A DNA stretch of 64,000 nucleotides from Herbaspirillum autotrophicum (lineage in GTDB: Bacteria; Pseudomonadota; Gammaproteobacteria; Burkholderiales; Burkholderiaceae_D). Every line of letters starts with the position of its first letter. The first letter of the stretch is position 1. Below, in pieces: positions 29,184-40,773 of this stretch. A model generated the notes under the pieces. It saw nothing but the letters and a program-made list of their open reading frames with translations, was not told where the DNA came from and ran no database searches. The stretch spans positions 1 through 64,000 of the forward strand of contig NZ_LFLS01000004.1 of assembly GCF_001189915.1 (NCBI RefSeq). The letters are read 5' to 3'. The position numbers and the translations under genes were made by a program.

Positions 29184-29296
29184 TTCGTTCAGCGCCGTAG
29201 CGAGCACGTCAAGCTCGCCGCGAGAAGCGCAGCCGTACTCAGGTACGGCGAGCATCGCAGTGGCGAGATTGTCGCGCGCAGCAGGCGCTCAACGAA
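29184..29296. repeat. 113-bp structured element bounded by inverted repeats
   Basis: TTCGTTCAGCGCC (29184-29196) is matched by GGCGCTCAACGAA (29284-29296), 12 of 13 in inverse orientation. Inside is a perfect hairpin GCCGTAC/GTACGGC (29232-29238 with 29243-29249) and GC-rich partial repeats. It ends one base from the argJ stop codon. This layout is like dispersed intergenic repeats (REP/ERIC-like) and could act as a transcription end for argJ. Only one copy is in the window, so dispersal is not shown. Confidence 0.45.
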
Positions 29297-29297
29297 T

Positions 29298-30533
29298 TCA
29301 GGAACGGTAGTCGGCGTTGATGGATACATAGTCGTGGGACAAGTCGCAAGTCCACACGGTAGCAGCGGCGTTGCCGCGCGCGAGTTTCACGCGTACGGTA
29401 ATTTCGCTTTGCTTCATGACGCGCTGGCCATCGGCTTCCTGGTAGTCGGGATTGCGACCACCGTTTTTGGCGACCCAGACGTCATCGAGATACATATTGA
29501 GTTGCGAGACGTCGAGATCGTCGACGCCGGCGTAACCAATAGCGGCCAGGATACGGCCAAGATTCGGATCGGATGCGAAGAATGCGGTTTTCACCAGTGG
29601 TGAATGGGCGATGGAGTACGCAATCTTGCGGCACTCTTCAACGCTGCGGCCGTCTTCCACGGTCACGGTAATGAATTTGGTGGCGCCTTCGCCGTCGCGG
29701 ATGATTTGTTGCGCGAGGTGTTGCGAGATGGCGGTCACGGCTTCTGCCAGCGCGGCGTATTCCGGGCTGGCGGCACTGGTGATCTCCAGTTCGCCGGCAC
29801 CGGTGGCGATCAGCATGAAGGAATCATTGGTGGACGTGTCGCCGTCGATGGTGATGCAATTGAACGACTTGTCGGCGGCATCTTTGACCAGTTGATTCAG
29901 GATGGCCTGCGGCACTTTGGCATCGAATGCGAGGAAGCCGAGCATGGTTGCCATGTTGGGCTTGATCATTCCGGCGCCTTTGCTGATGCCGGTGAGGGTC
30001 ACGCTCTTGCCGGCAATCGTCACGGTACGCGAGGCCGCTTTCGGCTGCGTATCGGTAGTCATGATGGATTCGGCAGCGTTGAACCAGTTGTCGGCGCGCA
30101 GATTGGCGATGGCTTGCGGCAAGCCGGCAGTGATGCGATCGACTGGCAGCGGTTCGAGAATCACCCCGGTGGAAAACGGCAGAATTTGTTGCGGCGAGCA
30201 ATCGAGCAGTCCGGCCAGCGCGGCACAGGTGGCGTTGGCATTGGCCAGACCGGCTTCACCGGTGCCGGCATTGGCATTGCCGGTGTTGATGACCAGCGCG
30301 CGGATGGCCTGAGTGGCATCAACTTGCGCCAGATGAGCCTTGCAGACTTGCACCGGGGCAGCGCAGAAACGATTGAGCGTAAACACGCCGGCCACCGTCG
30401 CGCCAGGTGCCAGTTTCAGTACCAGCAAATCTTTGCGGTTGGCTTTGCGTACGCCGGCTTCGGCGTAACCCAACTCAATACCGGCAACAGGTTTCAGATC
30501 GGCGGAAACGGGAACGGGAGAATTGACGGCCAT
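29298..30533 (-). CDS. argJ: Bifunctional ornithine acetyltransferase / N-acetylglutamate synthase
   Basis: Recycles the acetyl group in arginine synthesis; the bifunctional form also makes N-acetylglutamate. The 411-residue precursor self-cleaves before Thr196 in [16 protein letters not shown] into alpha and beta chains. [13 protein letters not shown] is a further family block. The C-terminus [10 protein letters not shown] is typical. Whether it is mono- or bifunctional cannot be told from sequence alone. Confidence 0.96.
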   Translation of the reverse strand: MAVNSPVPVSADLKPVAGIELGYAEAGVRKANRKDLLVLKLAPGATVAGVFTLNRFCAAPVQVCKAHLAQVDATQAIRALVINTGNANAGTGEAGLANANATCAALAGLLDCSPQQILPFSTGVILEPLPVDRITAGLPQAIANLRADNWFNAAESIMTTDTQPKAASRTVTIAGKSVTLTGISKGAGMIKPNMATMLGFLAFDAKVPQAILNQLVKDAADKSFNCITIDGDTSTNDSFMLIATGAGELEITSAASPEYAALAEAVTAISQHLAQQIIRDGEGATKFITVTVEDGRSVEECRKIAYSIAHSPLVKTAFFASDPNLGRILAAIGYAGVDDLDVSQLNMYLDDVWVAKNGGRNPDYQEADGQRVMKQSEITVRVKLARGNAAATVWTCDLSHDYVSINADYRS

Positions 30534-30587
30534 GATGTTTTATCTGCAAGGTTAAGAGAGATCAGTATTGTAAACGTATCGACGGTG

Positions 30588-31370
30588 CTACATCAGGTTC
30601 TTGGCGACCACGAACCAGGGCCGGCGCGCAATCGGGATCAGATGGGCGGCGCTGTCGATGGGAATCAGCGATTCGGAAACCGAATTGAATACATTGCCGC
30701 CGATCACGCCGGCCCAGCCTTGATCCGGGTGTACTTCAAATACCAGGTCGCAGTGCCCGGGCAAGCCGGGTCGAATATCGTCAATGCTGGTGGCCTGATT
30801 CGATTCACGCGGGGCGCAGATCAGGTCGCCGGGGACGATGCTGGTGCTGGCAACCGGTTGCAGGACAAACAAGGGATTCGGCAGCGTTTGTCGTTGTTTC
30901 AGATAGCTGAGATAGTTGAAATGCACATCGCTGGCCTGAAACGCCTCTTGCGGCACGCCGCCCTGTTGCATCAGATAAGAAATGAACGCGGCTGACCATG
31001 CCTGCTGGGTATCGGCGCCGGTAAAATTCTTGCCGACGGCTTGCCAGTACAAACCCACGCGCTGTACGGCTTCGCCTTCATCTTCGAGCAAACCAAGGCG
31101 GGGAGCGCTGAGTACTTCGCCGCGCATATCGATTTGCTGGCGATCGAAAAAGGCCCATTCGGTTTCCGCTGCGGCCAGCAGAGCGGTACGGCTCGGCGGT
31201 TTTTCCACAACGGCAGCGGCGATCGCCGGCGGCCTGACAGCAAGCGACTGCGCCGGCTTGTCAGGAGCAGGACCCGGGCTGCCGCACGCAGCCAGCAACG
31301 TGGCGGCAAACACCGAAAGCATGGCGGCGACACCGCGCCGGATCTGTACAAACATAGGTGAGCGACTCAT
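30588..31370 (-). CDS. DUF2272-domain lipoprotein
   Basis: 260 residues with a lipobox LLAAC near residue 29, so it is probably acylated and exported. The DUF2272 region (about 70-255) includes [22 protein letters not shown] and [10 protein letters not shown]. Its residue pattern resembles cell-wall-acting NlpC/CHAP-like folds, but no catalytic set can be claimed. It overlaps the upstream SMR gene by ATGA, so the two are co-translated. Confidence 0.8.
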   Translation of the reverse strand: MSRSPMFVQIRRGVAAMLSVFAATLLAACGSPGPAPDKPAQSLAVRPPAIAAAVVEKPPSRTALLAAAETEWAFFDRQQIDMRGEVLSAPRLGLLEDEGEAVQRVGLYWQAVGKNFTGADTQQAWSAAFISYLMQQGGVPQEAFQASDVHFNYLSYLKQRQTLPNPLFVLQPVASTSIVPGDLICAPRESNQATSIDDIRPGLPGHCDLVFEVHPDQGWAGVIGGNVFNSVSESLIPIDSAAHLIPIARRPWFVVAKNLM

Positions 31371-31687
31371 TCAGGAGAAACAATCTTGAGACCGATGATA
31401 CCGACGATGATCAGCGCCAGACATGCCAGACGCGGTGCCGATGCTGATTCGCCGAACAAGGTGATGCCGAGGATCACGGCGCCAACCGCGCCGATGCCGG
31501 TCCAGATGGCATAGGCGGTGCTGAGCGGCAGACTCTTGACCGCCAGCGCCAGCAAACCGACGCTGATCACCATCGCGGTAATCGTTCCCACGCTGGGCCA
31601 GAAGCGACTGAAGCCCTCGGTATATTTCAAGCCAACGGCCCACGCCACTTCAAACAATCCCGCCAACACCAGAATAATCCAGGCCAT
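31367..31687 (-). CDS. sugE: SugE/Gdx-type small multidrug resistance family exporter
   Basis: 106 residues with four transmembrane helices. [19 protein letters not shown] with the key Glu13, [19 protein letters not shown] and [12 protein letters not shown] are close to E. coli SugE. SugE/Gdx proteins export guanidinium by proton antiport as dual-topology dimers. AAAAGGA precedes the ATG. I looked upstream for a guanidine riboswitch and saw none. It sits between the secA terminator and the DUF2272 lipoprotein gene, which it overlaps. Confidence 0.9.
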   Translation of the reverse strand: MAWIILVLAGLFEVAWAVGLKYTEGFSRFWPSVGTITAMVISVGLLALAVKSLPLSTAYAIWTGIGAVGAVILGITLFGESASAPRLACLALIIVGIIGLKIVSPE

Positions 31688-31713
31688 TCCTTTTCTCCTG
31701 CCATCCGTAAAAC

Positions 31714-31745
31714 AAAAAAGCCGCACCCGGTTTCCCGAGAGCGGC
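31714..31745 (-). terminator. Rho-independent terminator after secA
   Basis: GCCGC...GCGGC hairpin (31720-31745 with a GAAA-type loop and one T-T mismatch) followed by TTTTTT on the minus strand. It separates secA from sugE. Confidence 0.85.
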
Positions 31746-31756
31746 TTTCCGGCTCG

Positions 31757-31797
31757 GAACCGGTTCGAGATCTTACTACGAGATCGCAAACCGGTTC
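31757..31797. terminator. Second hairpin before the secA terminator
   Basis: GAACCGGTTCGAGATC (31757-31772) pairs with 31782-31797 with about three mismatches around a 9-base loop. It lies between the secA stop and the main terminator and may protect the mRNA 3' end. Confidence 0.4.
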
Positions 31798-31808
31798 AGC
31801 GGCCCGGG

Positions 31809-34571
<2,763 letters not shown>

Positions 34572-34656
34572 GCTTGGATTCTAAAAATGCGCCGAAAAAT
34601 GACTCCGTACGGAAACAATCCGCATACGGAACCGGAAGGAGGCCAATAAACCTCGG

Positions 34657-34662
34657 ATTTTA
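34657..34662 (-). promoter_or_regulatory. -10 box for secA
   Basis: TAAAAT on the minus strand about 85 bases before the secA start; a matching -35 is not evident. The leader between it and the start can form a weak hairpin around CCGTATGCGGA. Confidence 0.35.
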
Positions 34663-34812
34663 GCACGCCAGCCTGTGGCGACAGTGGTTCCGCCCCCTGA
34701 CCTACGCCGGCACGCAGCAAACTCGTTCATTCGCACGACATATTGTCAGAAGACAGCCCAATAGATTGGGACTGAGGTCAAAGATTCAATACTGCGCTCA
34801 ATCAGACAAAAA

Positions 34813-35793
34813 TTACTTGCCAGCAACAAATACCGGCAACGGCTTGGGCGGTGCCTTGCCGGGTGGCGCGCCCAGCGCCAGAAACTTGCGCGGATCCTGA
34901 GCGACGCCGCGAATGCGCACTTCGAAATGCAGATGCGGTCCGGTCGAGCGCCCGGTAGTGCCGATTTCCGCGACACGCTGGCCGCGCTTGACGATATCGC
35001 CGACTTTGACAAACAACTGCGAGGCATGGGCATAGCGGGTGATGATGTCATTGCCATGATCGATTTCCAGCATGTTGCCGAACTGGTAATGATATTCCGA
35101 GGCGATCACCACGCCGGCGGCGGCGGCAACGATAGAAGTACCGGTCGGGCCGGGAAAGTCCAGGCCTTCGTGAAAGGCATTATGACCGGTGAACGGATCG
35201 AGCCGCCAGCCGAAACTGGACGAGTTGTATGCCACATTGACCGGCTGATTGGTGGGCAACAGACGCGATTTGATCTTGTCCGACATCAGCGTCGACTCCA
35301 CCGCATTCATGTAATCCGAGCGGCGTCCGACATCGAGCGACAGCGCATCCAGCATCTTCTGCAACTCACTCATGCCGAGCTCGCGGCCGGGACCGGCCAG
35401 CGTCGAGTTTTCCATGCCGCCACGACCAGGCAATTCCTTGAAATTGAATTCTTCGGGCCGCACGCCAGCCAGCCCCTGGACCCGCTCGCCCAACGCGTCG
35501 AGACGCATCAGCTGGGCCTGCATTTCACCAAGCTTGACCGCCATCACGGCCAGGTTTTCTTTCAGGAACTTGTCTTTGCGATCATCTTCCTGCTGCGTCA
35601 TCGACACCAGCAGCTTATGCAGCATCGGCGACGATTCGCCATTGCTGGCCTGACGCAACACGGCATAAGACAAGGCTGCCGACGCGGCGACGATCACTGC
35701 CAGCAACACCAGCACCAGCGCCACTACATGTTTGGAACCGAGCGTCACCGACCGTGCTCTGGCCAGACGCGGGTGCATCAGAATAATTTGCAT
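34813..35793 (-). CDS. M23-family (LytM-type) metallopeptidase, membrane-anchored
   Basis: 326 residues with one N-terminal transmembrane helix (about 22-46), a helical region, and a C-terminal LytM domain with zinc ligands in HEGLDFP (HxxxD) and GPHLHFEVR (HxH). Such proteins are peptidoglycan endopeptidases or, when degenerate, amidase activators; here the ligands are intact, so activity is likely. AGGAG lies five bases before the ATG. It precedes secA by 241 bases and is divergent from dciA. Confidence 0.9.
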   Translation of the reverse strand: MQIILMHPRLARARSVTLGSKHVVALVLVLLAVIVAASAALSYAVLRQASNGESSPMLHKLLVSMTQQEDDRKDKFLKENLAVMAVKLGEMQAQLMRLDALGERVQGLAGVRPEEFNFKELPGRGGMENSTLAGPGRELGMSELQKMLDALSLDVGRRSDYMNAVESTLMSDKIKSRLLPTNQPVNVAYNSSSFGWRLDPFTGHNAFHEGLDFPGPTGTSIVAAAAGVVIASEYHYQFGNMLEIDHGNDIITRYAHASQLFVKVGDIVKRGQRVAEIGTTGRSTGPHLHFEVRIRGVAQDPRKFLALGAPPGKAPPKPLPVFVAGK

Positions 35794-35846
35794 CTTTACT
35801 CCTTTGACTCCGATCTCTCAAGGGTGGGATGTGATAAGGTTCAGCG

Positions 35847-36353
35847 ATGAAGTATCCATCAACCTTTACCCCCTTCAGACAGGGTGGTTCGACCTCGTAC
35901 GCAACGCGCAAACCCAAGGACGCGACCGATTTTTTGCGTGCCAACGACACCATGGCTTCGCTGATGCCTGCCCTTACCCGCATGGCAGCGCTACAGAAAA
36001 ATTGCTCGGCGGTATTGCCCGCCATGTTCAAAGCGTGTGACGTGATGCAGTTCGATACCGGACAACTGGTGCTCAGTACGCCCAATGCGGCGCTGGCAAC
36101 CAAGCTCAAACAGCAGTTGCCGAAACTGCAAGATCAACTGCTCAAGGATGGATGGCAGATTAACGCCATTCGTATCAAAGTGCACGTCGGCAAGAATTAT
36201 GTTCCGGCAGTTGCACAAAAACAATGTTTTCTGACCGATCATGCCGTTTCTGCCTTTGCCGATCTGAGCGGCGCGCTGGAAGATTCGCCGCGCAATCAGG
36301 CATTGAAGACTGCGCTGGAAAACATGGTACGCCGCCATCGCGACATCAAATAG
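35847..36353 (+). CDS. dciA: DciA-type replicative helicase loader (DUF721)
   Basis: 168 residues with a DUF721 core (residues 45-120: CSAVLPAMFKACDVMQFDTGQLVLSTPNAALATKLKQQ) and a charged tail. DciA loads DnaB helicase in bacteria lacking DnaC/DnaI. AAGG lies upstream of the ATG. It sits between lpxC and secA, as is common in Burkholderiales, and points opposite to both. Confidence 0.85.
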   Translation: MKYPSTFTPFRQGGSTSYATRKPKDATDFLRANDTMASLMPALTRMAALQKNCSAVLPAMFKACDVMQFDTGQLVLSTPNAALATKLKQQLPKLQDQLLKDGWQINAIRIKVHVGKNYVPAVAQKQCFLTDHAVSAFADLSGALEDSPRNQALKTALENMVRRHRDIK

Positions 36354-36430
36354 CAGGAAAAGGGAAGAAAACGCCCGTCTGTTCGTGCCCTGAGGCAACC
36401 CGGCGCAATCCGGCCGGAGCGCAGGCGAAG

Positions 36431-36457
36431 GGCCTGATCCGCACTGCGGAACAGGCC
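36431..36457. terminator. Hairpin between convergent dciA and lpxC
   Basis: GGCCTG-A-TCCGC pairs with GCGGA-A-CAGGCC (one A-A mismatch, 3-base loop). There is no T-run on either side, so it is at best a Rho-assisted or RNA-protecting end for the two converging transcripts. Confidence 0.45.
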
Positions 36458-36472
36458 GAATCAACGATCAGC

Positions 36473-37408
36473 TTAGTTGAGCGCCCACTCTTGCTGGGCT
36501 TGGATGACATAGGTCGGCGGAGCCGATTCCAGCGTATCGAAAGACACGATCTCATAAGCATCAGGCTGCTCCAGCAAGGCACGCAGCAACTGATTGTTGA
36601 GGCCGTGGCCGGATTTGTGAGCGTCGTAGCTGGCCAGCAGCGGATGACCGATCAGGTATAAATCCCCGATGGCGTCAAGGATCTTGTGCCGCACAAATTC
36701 ATTGTCGTAACGCAAGCCATCGGCATTCAGGATCCGATACTCATCCATCACGATTGCATTTTCGAACGAACCGCCGCGCGCCAGTCCCATGCCGCGCAGC
36801 GTTTCCACATCCTGCATGAAACCGAAGGTGCGCGCGCGCGCAATTTCCTTGACGTAAGACTCGAGCGCAAAATCGATTTCCGCCGTCTGGCCGGTGCCGT
36901 CGACTGCGGGATGATTGAACTCGATGAAGAATTTCAGCTTGAAACCGTTGTAGGGCGACAGACGGGCCCACTTGGCCTTGTCGCCTTCACCTTCGCGCAC
37001 TTCGACCATCTTTTTGACGCGGATGAATTTCTTCGGCGCATTCTGCTCTTCGAGTCCGGCTTGCTGCAGCAGGAACACGAACGAAGATGCGGAGCCGTCC
37101 ATGATGGGAATTTCTTCGGCAGTCAGATCGATATACATGTTATCGATACCGAGACCGGCGCAGGCCGACAGCAAATGCTCGACCGTGGAGACACGGGCGC
37201 CATCTCTGGACAAGGTGGATGCCATGCGGGTATCCCCGACGCCGGTTGCAGATGCGGGGAATTCGACGACCGGGTCCAGATCGATGCGGCGGAACACGAT
37301 GCCGGTGTCGACTGCGGCCGGGCGCAAGGTCAGTTCAACCTTGGTTCCCGAGTGCAGACCGACGCCAACCGTCTGGACACGTTTTTTAATGGTGCGTTGT
37401 TTCAACAT
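36473..37408 (-). CDS. lpxC: UDP-3-O-acyl-N-acetylglucosamine deacetylase
   Basis: Committed step of lipid A synthesis. The 311 residues from the chosen start ([21 protein letters not shown]) show His78 in STVEHLLSA and the later [14 protein letters not shown] zinc site with the [12 protein letters not shown] block. A further upstream ATG would add 21 unrelated residues. TATAAT (37420-37415 on the minus strand) lies only six bases before the ATG, so the transcript could be leaderless if that box is used; read-through from the dcw unit is another option. Confidence 0.95.
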   Translation of the reverse strand: MLKQRTIKKRVQTVGVGLHSGTKVELTLRPAAVDTGIVFRRIDLDPVVEFPASATGVGDTRMASTLSRDGARVSTVEHLLSACAGLGIDNMYIDLTAEEIPIMDGSASSFVFLLQQAGLEEQNAPKKFIRVKKMVEVREGEGDKAKWARLSPYNGFKLKFFIEFNHPAVDGTGQTAEIDFALESYVKEIARARTFGFMQDVETLRGMGLARGGSFENAIVMDEYRILNADGLRYDNEFVRHKILDAIGDLYLIGHPLLASYDAHKSGHGLNNQLLRALLEQPDAYEIVSFDTLESAPPTYVIQAQQEWALN

Positions 37409-37477
37409 CCCGCCATTATAGCCAAGATGCCTTACGCTCTGTGAGCGGCTTGCAGAGTGTTGCAAAAACATCCGCGC

Positions 37478-37523
37478 TGACGGACCGCGGGCGTCCGGCC
37501 ATATTGCCCGCGCTGTTCCGTCA
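37478..37523 (-). terminator. Long hairpin after the peroxiredoxin gene
   Basis: TGACGGA and CGCGGGC (37478-37492) pair with GCCCGCG and TCCGTCA (37506-37523), 14 pairs in two blocks. On the minus strand a GTTTTTG run follows several bases later. It separates peroxiredoxin from lpxC. Confidence 0.6.
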
Positions 37524-37543
37524 AGCGGATCGCAACCGGCAGA

Positions 37544-38050
37544 TCAGCCCAGTTGTGCCAGCAATGTTTCGGCGTTCGAAACTTCGAACTTGCCTGGTGC
37601 TTCGATGTTCAATTGCTTGACCACGCCATCTTCGAGCAACATCGAATAGCGTTGCGAGCGTGTACCCATGCCGAATTTGCTGAAATCGGCATCCAGGCCC
37701 AGCGCTTTGGTGAACGTGGCGCTGCCATCGGCCAGCAAACGGACGATGCCGGTGGCTTTTTGATCGCGGCCCCATGCGCCCATCACGAATGCGTCGTTGA
37801 CCGACAGCGCCCAGATCTCATCCACGCCCTTGGCCTTGAATTCGTCTGCGAGCTTGATGTAACCAGGCAAATGCTTGGCCGAACAGGTCGGTGTGAAAGC
37901 GCCGGGTACGGCAAACACGGCAATTTTCTTGCCCTTGACCAGATCAGCTACGTTAAAAGTATTCGGACCGAGCGCACAACCAGCGGTTTCGGTTTCGATG
38001 AATTCTGCCAGGGAGCCTTCCGGGAGGCGGTCGCCAACTTTGATTGTCAT
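37544..38050 (-). CDS. Peroxiredoxin, Prx5-like (AhpE/TSA-type, redoxin fold)
   Basis: Reduces peroxides with thiol electrons. 168 residues with the peroxidatic motif PGAFTPTCS (Cys57) and the downstream GRDQKATGIVRLLADG block of the Prx5 group (atypical 2-Cys or 1-Cys with glutaredoxin). A second Cys at residue 25 is unlikely to be the usual resolving Cys. It lies between ftsZ and lpxC, behind its own terminators, and is probably separately expressed. Confidence 0.92.
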   Translation of the reverse strand: MTIKVGDRLPEGSLAEFIETETAGCALGPNTFNVADLVKGKKIAVFAVPGAFTPTCSAKHLPGYIKLADEFKAKGVDEIWALSVNDAFVMGAWGRDQKATGIVRLLADGSATFTKALGLDADFSKFGMGTRSQRYSMLLEDGVVKQLNIEAPGKFEVSNAETLLAQLG

Positions 38051-38080
38051 GATGATTTCCTTCGGTGAAATGAAGCGGGT

Positions 38081-38107
38081 AAAAAAATGCCGCGCACCAG
38101 GCGCGGC
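38081..38107 (-). terminator. Terminator of the dcw cluster after ftsZ
   Basis: On the minus strand a perfect 7-bp stem GCCGCGC/GCGCGGC with a 5-base loop is followed by ATTTTTTT (38088-38081). A second hairpin (38110-38140) lies just before it. It is 85 bases past the ftsZ stop and closes the 18-kb leftward run. Confidence 0.88.
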
Positions 38108-38191
38108 TCGGGCACTGCTACGATAAACCGTAGTATGCCCTGATCTTGCAACAACTGCTGACCCCGCACCGAAATGCAGGATCGTTTGCCA

Positions 38192-39385
38192 TCAGTCAGC
38201 TTGCTTGCGCAGAAATGCCGGAATGTCGTAAGTTTCCATGCCATTCTTTTCCAGTGCACGCACAGTGTCGGAAGCCGACTCGCGACGCCATACCGCCGGC
38301 GCCTTCAGGCCACCGAAAGCGGCGCCGGTCTGTGCCGCGCCGTGACCGGCGTGCGTACCACCAGTGCCAGCCATCATCGGCTCATTGTGCGTACCGGTAC
38401 GCAGCATTGGCGTTTGCACCAGTTGCACGTTTTTGCGCGCACGGCCCAGACCAGTTGCCACCACGGTCACACGGATGTCGTCGCCCATGCTGTCGTCGTA
38501 CGCGATACCCTGCGCGATCGATGCATCGGCGGCGGCGAACGCGCGCACGGTTGCCATGACTTCCTTGATTTCCTTACCCTTGAGGTTACGGCTGGCGGTC
38601 ACGTTGACCAGCACGCCGCGCGCGCCGGACAGATCGATACCGTCGAGCAGCGGTGAAGCCACTGCCTGCTCGGCTGCCACGCGGGCGCGATCAACGCCGC
38701 TGGCAGTCGCGGTACCCATCATTGCCTTGCCTTGTTCACCCATGATGGTCTTGACGTCATTGAAGTCGACGTTGATATGACCCGGCACGTTGATGATTTC
38801 AGCAATACCGGCAACGGCATTGTTGAGCACGTCATCGGCATGACCCAGCCACTCGATCATGCTGTCGTCTTCGTAGATCTCTTCCAGCTTTTCGTTGAGG
38901 ATGATGATCAGGGAGTCGACGTGCTGCGCCAGTTCTTCCAGACCCTGATCAGCGATGTCCATGCACTTCTGACCTTCGTACGAAAACGGCTTGGAAACCA
39001 CCGCCACTGTCAGCGCGCCCAATTCCTTGGCCACTTGCGCCACCACCGGTGCAGCACCGGTGCCGGTACCGCCGCCCATGCCGGCAGCGATAAACACCAT
39101 GTGCGCGCCGCGCAGTGCATCTTCGATACGCGCGCGTGTTTCTTCTGCCAGACGACGGCCGACATCCGGCTTCATGCCTGCACCCAGACCGGTCTCGCCG
39201 ATCTGGATCACGTTGTCGGCCTTCGACATCTTCAATGCCTGGGCATCAGTATTGGCTGCAATGAACTCAACGCCGGACACGCCCTTGTTGATCATGTGCT
39301 GCACTGCATTGCCACCCGCACCGCCGACGCCAACGACCTTGATGATAGTGCCAAGCGTGGCATTGTCGAGCATATCTATTTCCAT
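38192..39385 (-). CDS. ftsZ: Cell division GTPase FtsZ
   Basis: Tubulin-like protein that forms the Z-ring. 397 residues with the GTP signature GGGTGTGAAP, T3-type VGVGGAGGNA and the C-terminal tail DIPAFLRKQAD, which binds FtsA and ZipA/ZapD. The start is the ATG at 39383-39385 with AAAGGAG upstream; an earlier in-frame ATG has no ribosome site. A strong hairpin lies in the ftsA-ftsZ gap (39421-39457). Confidence 0.98.
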   Translation of the reverse strand: MEIDMLDNATLGTIIKVVGVGGAGGNAVQHMINKGVSGVEFIAANTDAQALKMSKADNVIQIGETGLGAGMKPDVGRRLAEETRARIEDALRGAHMVFIAAGMGGGTGTGAAPVVAQVAKELGALTVAVVSKPFSYEGQKCMDIADQGLEELAQHVDSLIIILNEKLEEIYEDDSMIEWLGHADDVLNNAVAGIAEIINVPGHINVDFNDVKTIMGEQGKAMMGTATASGVDRARVAAEQAVASPLLDGIDLSGARGVLVNVTASRNLKGKEIKEVMATVRAFAAADASIAQGIAYDDSMGDDIRVTVVATGLGRARKNVQLVQTPMLRTGTHNEPMMAGTGGTHAGHGAAQTGAAFGGLKAPAVWRRESASDTVRALEKNGMETYDIPAFLRKQAD

Positions 39386-39420
39386 GATGACTCCTTTAAA
39401 TATATGTTGGTGCAGCTTGC

Positions 39421-39457
39421 AGTTGGTAGTCATCACGCGGTGTGACGACTAGCAACT
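39421..39457. other. Strong hairpin in the ftsA-ftsZ intergenic mRNA
   Basis: AGTTG, TAGTC, TCAC (39421-39436) pair with GTGA, GACTA, CAACT (39442-39457) through one mismatch and, in the minus-strand RNA, a G-U pair, around a 5-base loop. The flanks add GCAG/CTGC. It starts about 35 bases upstream of the ftsZ start. It could stabilise the ftsZ message or separate its level from ftsA. Confidence 0.5.
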
Positions 39458-39530
39458 GAGAACTGCGAATTGCTCAATTTAACTAAACAAAAATACTGCC
39501 TGAATAATCTGAATGCCTGAACCGTGAAGC

Positions 39531-40763
39531 TTAAAAATTGCCGAGAAACCATTCTTTCATGCGTTGCCAGATTGCTTTTACCGAACCTTCCTGACGAGTC
39601 ACGATGTACCCGCGCAGATACTGCTTTTTCGCTTCCAACAACAACCCCAGTACCGTTGAATAACGCGGGCTGCGCACGACATCTGCAAGCTGACCGCTAT
39701 ACTCCGGCGTCCCCAATCGCGCTGGCTTGAGGAAAATATCCTCGGCCAGCTCTATCATTCCCGGCATCATCGCCGAACCACCTGTCAGTACGATGCCCGA
39801 AGACAACACCTCTTCGTAGCCCGACTCGCGCACGACCTGATGCACCAATGCAAACAACTCTTCCACCCGCGGCTCGATCACCGCTGCCAGCGCCTGTCGC
39901 GACAAGGTGCGCGGATTGCGGTCACCGAGGCCCGGCACTTCCAGCGTCTCGGTCGGGTCTGCCAATATCTGCTTGGCAACGCCGTAACGCAGTTTGATTT
40001 CTTCCGCTTCCAGCGTCGGCGTGCGCAAGGCCATGGCAATATCGTTGGTGATCTGATCACCGGCAATCGGAATCACTGCGGTGTGACGAATCGCACCTTC
40101 CGTGAATACCGCCACATCGGTGGTACCGCCACCAATGTCCACCAGCACCACACCGAGTTCACGTTCATCCGGCGTCAGCACTGAATCAGCAGAAGCCATC
40201 GGCTGCAAGATCAGATCCGACACTTCGAGTCCACAACGGCGCACGCACTTGACGATGTTTTGCACGGCAGAAACGGCACCGGTGACGATGTGCACTTTAA
40301 CTTCCAGTCGGATGCCGCTCATGCCGATTGGTTCACGTACATCTTCCTGATTATCGACAATGAATTCCTGCGGCACCGTATGCAGCAATTGCTGGTCAGT
40401 CGGGATGTTCACCGCCTTGGCCGTTTCGATAACGCGCGAGACGTCGGCAGCGCTGACTTCCTTGTCCTTGATCGCGACCATGCCGCTCGAATTGAAGCTG
40501 CGGATATGACTGCCGGCGATCCCGGTGTAGACATTTCTGATCTTGCAGTCGGCCATCAGCTCGGCTTCCTCGAGCGCGCGCTGAATCGATTCCACGGTCG
40601 CCTCGATATTGACCACCACGCCCTTTTTGAGTCCCTTCGACTCGGACTGGCCAAGGCCGATCACTTCATGGCGGCCGTCTGGCAATACCTCTGCCACCAC
40701 CGCCACCACTTTGGAGGTGCCGATGTCGAGGCCGACGATCAAATTTTTTGCGTCTTTTGTCAT
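39531..40763 (-). CDS. ftsA: Cell division protein FtsA
   Basis: Actin-like membrane tether for FtsZ. 410 residues: IVGLDIGTSKVVAVVAE at the start, VLVDIGGGTTDVAVF (phosphate 2) and GIVLTGGSAMMPG (adenosine), and a C-terminal amphipathic helix (IWQRMKEWFLGNF) that binds the membrane. It begins 10 bases after the ftsQ stop. Confidence 0.97.
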   Translation of the reverse strand: MTKDAKNLIVGLDIGTSKVVAVVAEVLPDGRHEVIGLGQSESKGLKKGVVVNIEATVESIQRALEEAELMADCKIRNVYTGIAGSHIRSFNSSGMVAIKDKEVSAADVSRVIETAKAVNIPTDQQLLHTVPQEFIVDNQEDVREPIGMSGIRLEVKVHIVTGAVSAVQNIVKCVRRCGLEVSDLILQPMASADSVLTPDERELGVVLVDIGGGTTDVAVFTEGAIRHTAVIPIAGDQITNDIAMALRTPTLEAEEIKLRYGVAKQILADPTETLEVPGLGDRNPRTLSRQALAAVIEPRVEELFALVHQVVRESGYEEVLSSGIVLTGGSAMMPGMIELAEDIFLKPARLGTPEYSGQLADVVRSPRYSTVLGLLLEAKKQYLRGYIVTRQEGSVKAIWQRMKEWFLGNF

Positions 40764-40773
40764 ATCGTTCCGC

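Noticed and set aside
29604-30995. 463-codon open frame on the plus strand
   Set aside because: Antisense to argJ and the DUF2272 gene, Gly/His-rich without domains.
31688-31808. Guanidine riboswitch upstream of sugE
   Set aside because: The hairpins here fit a terminator with a T-run; none of the conserved guanidine-I, -II or -III sequences could be found.
34572-34812. secM-like arrest peptide upstream of secA
   Set aside because: No open frame with an arrest motif lies in the 241-base gap; the upstream gene is an M23 peptidase.
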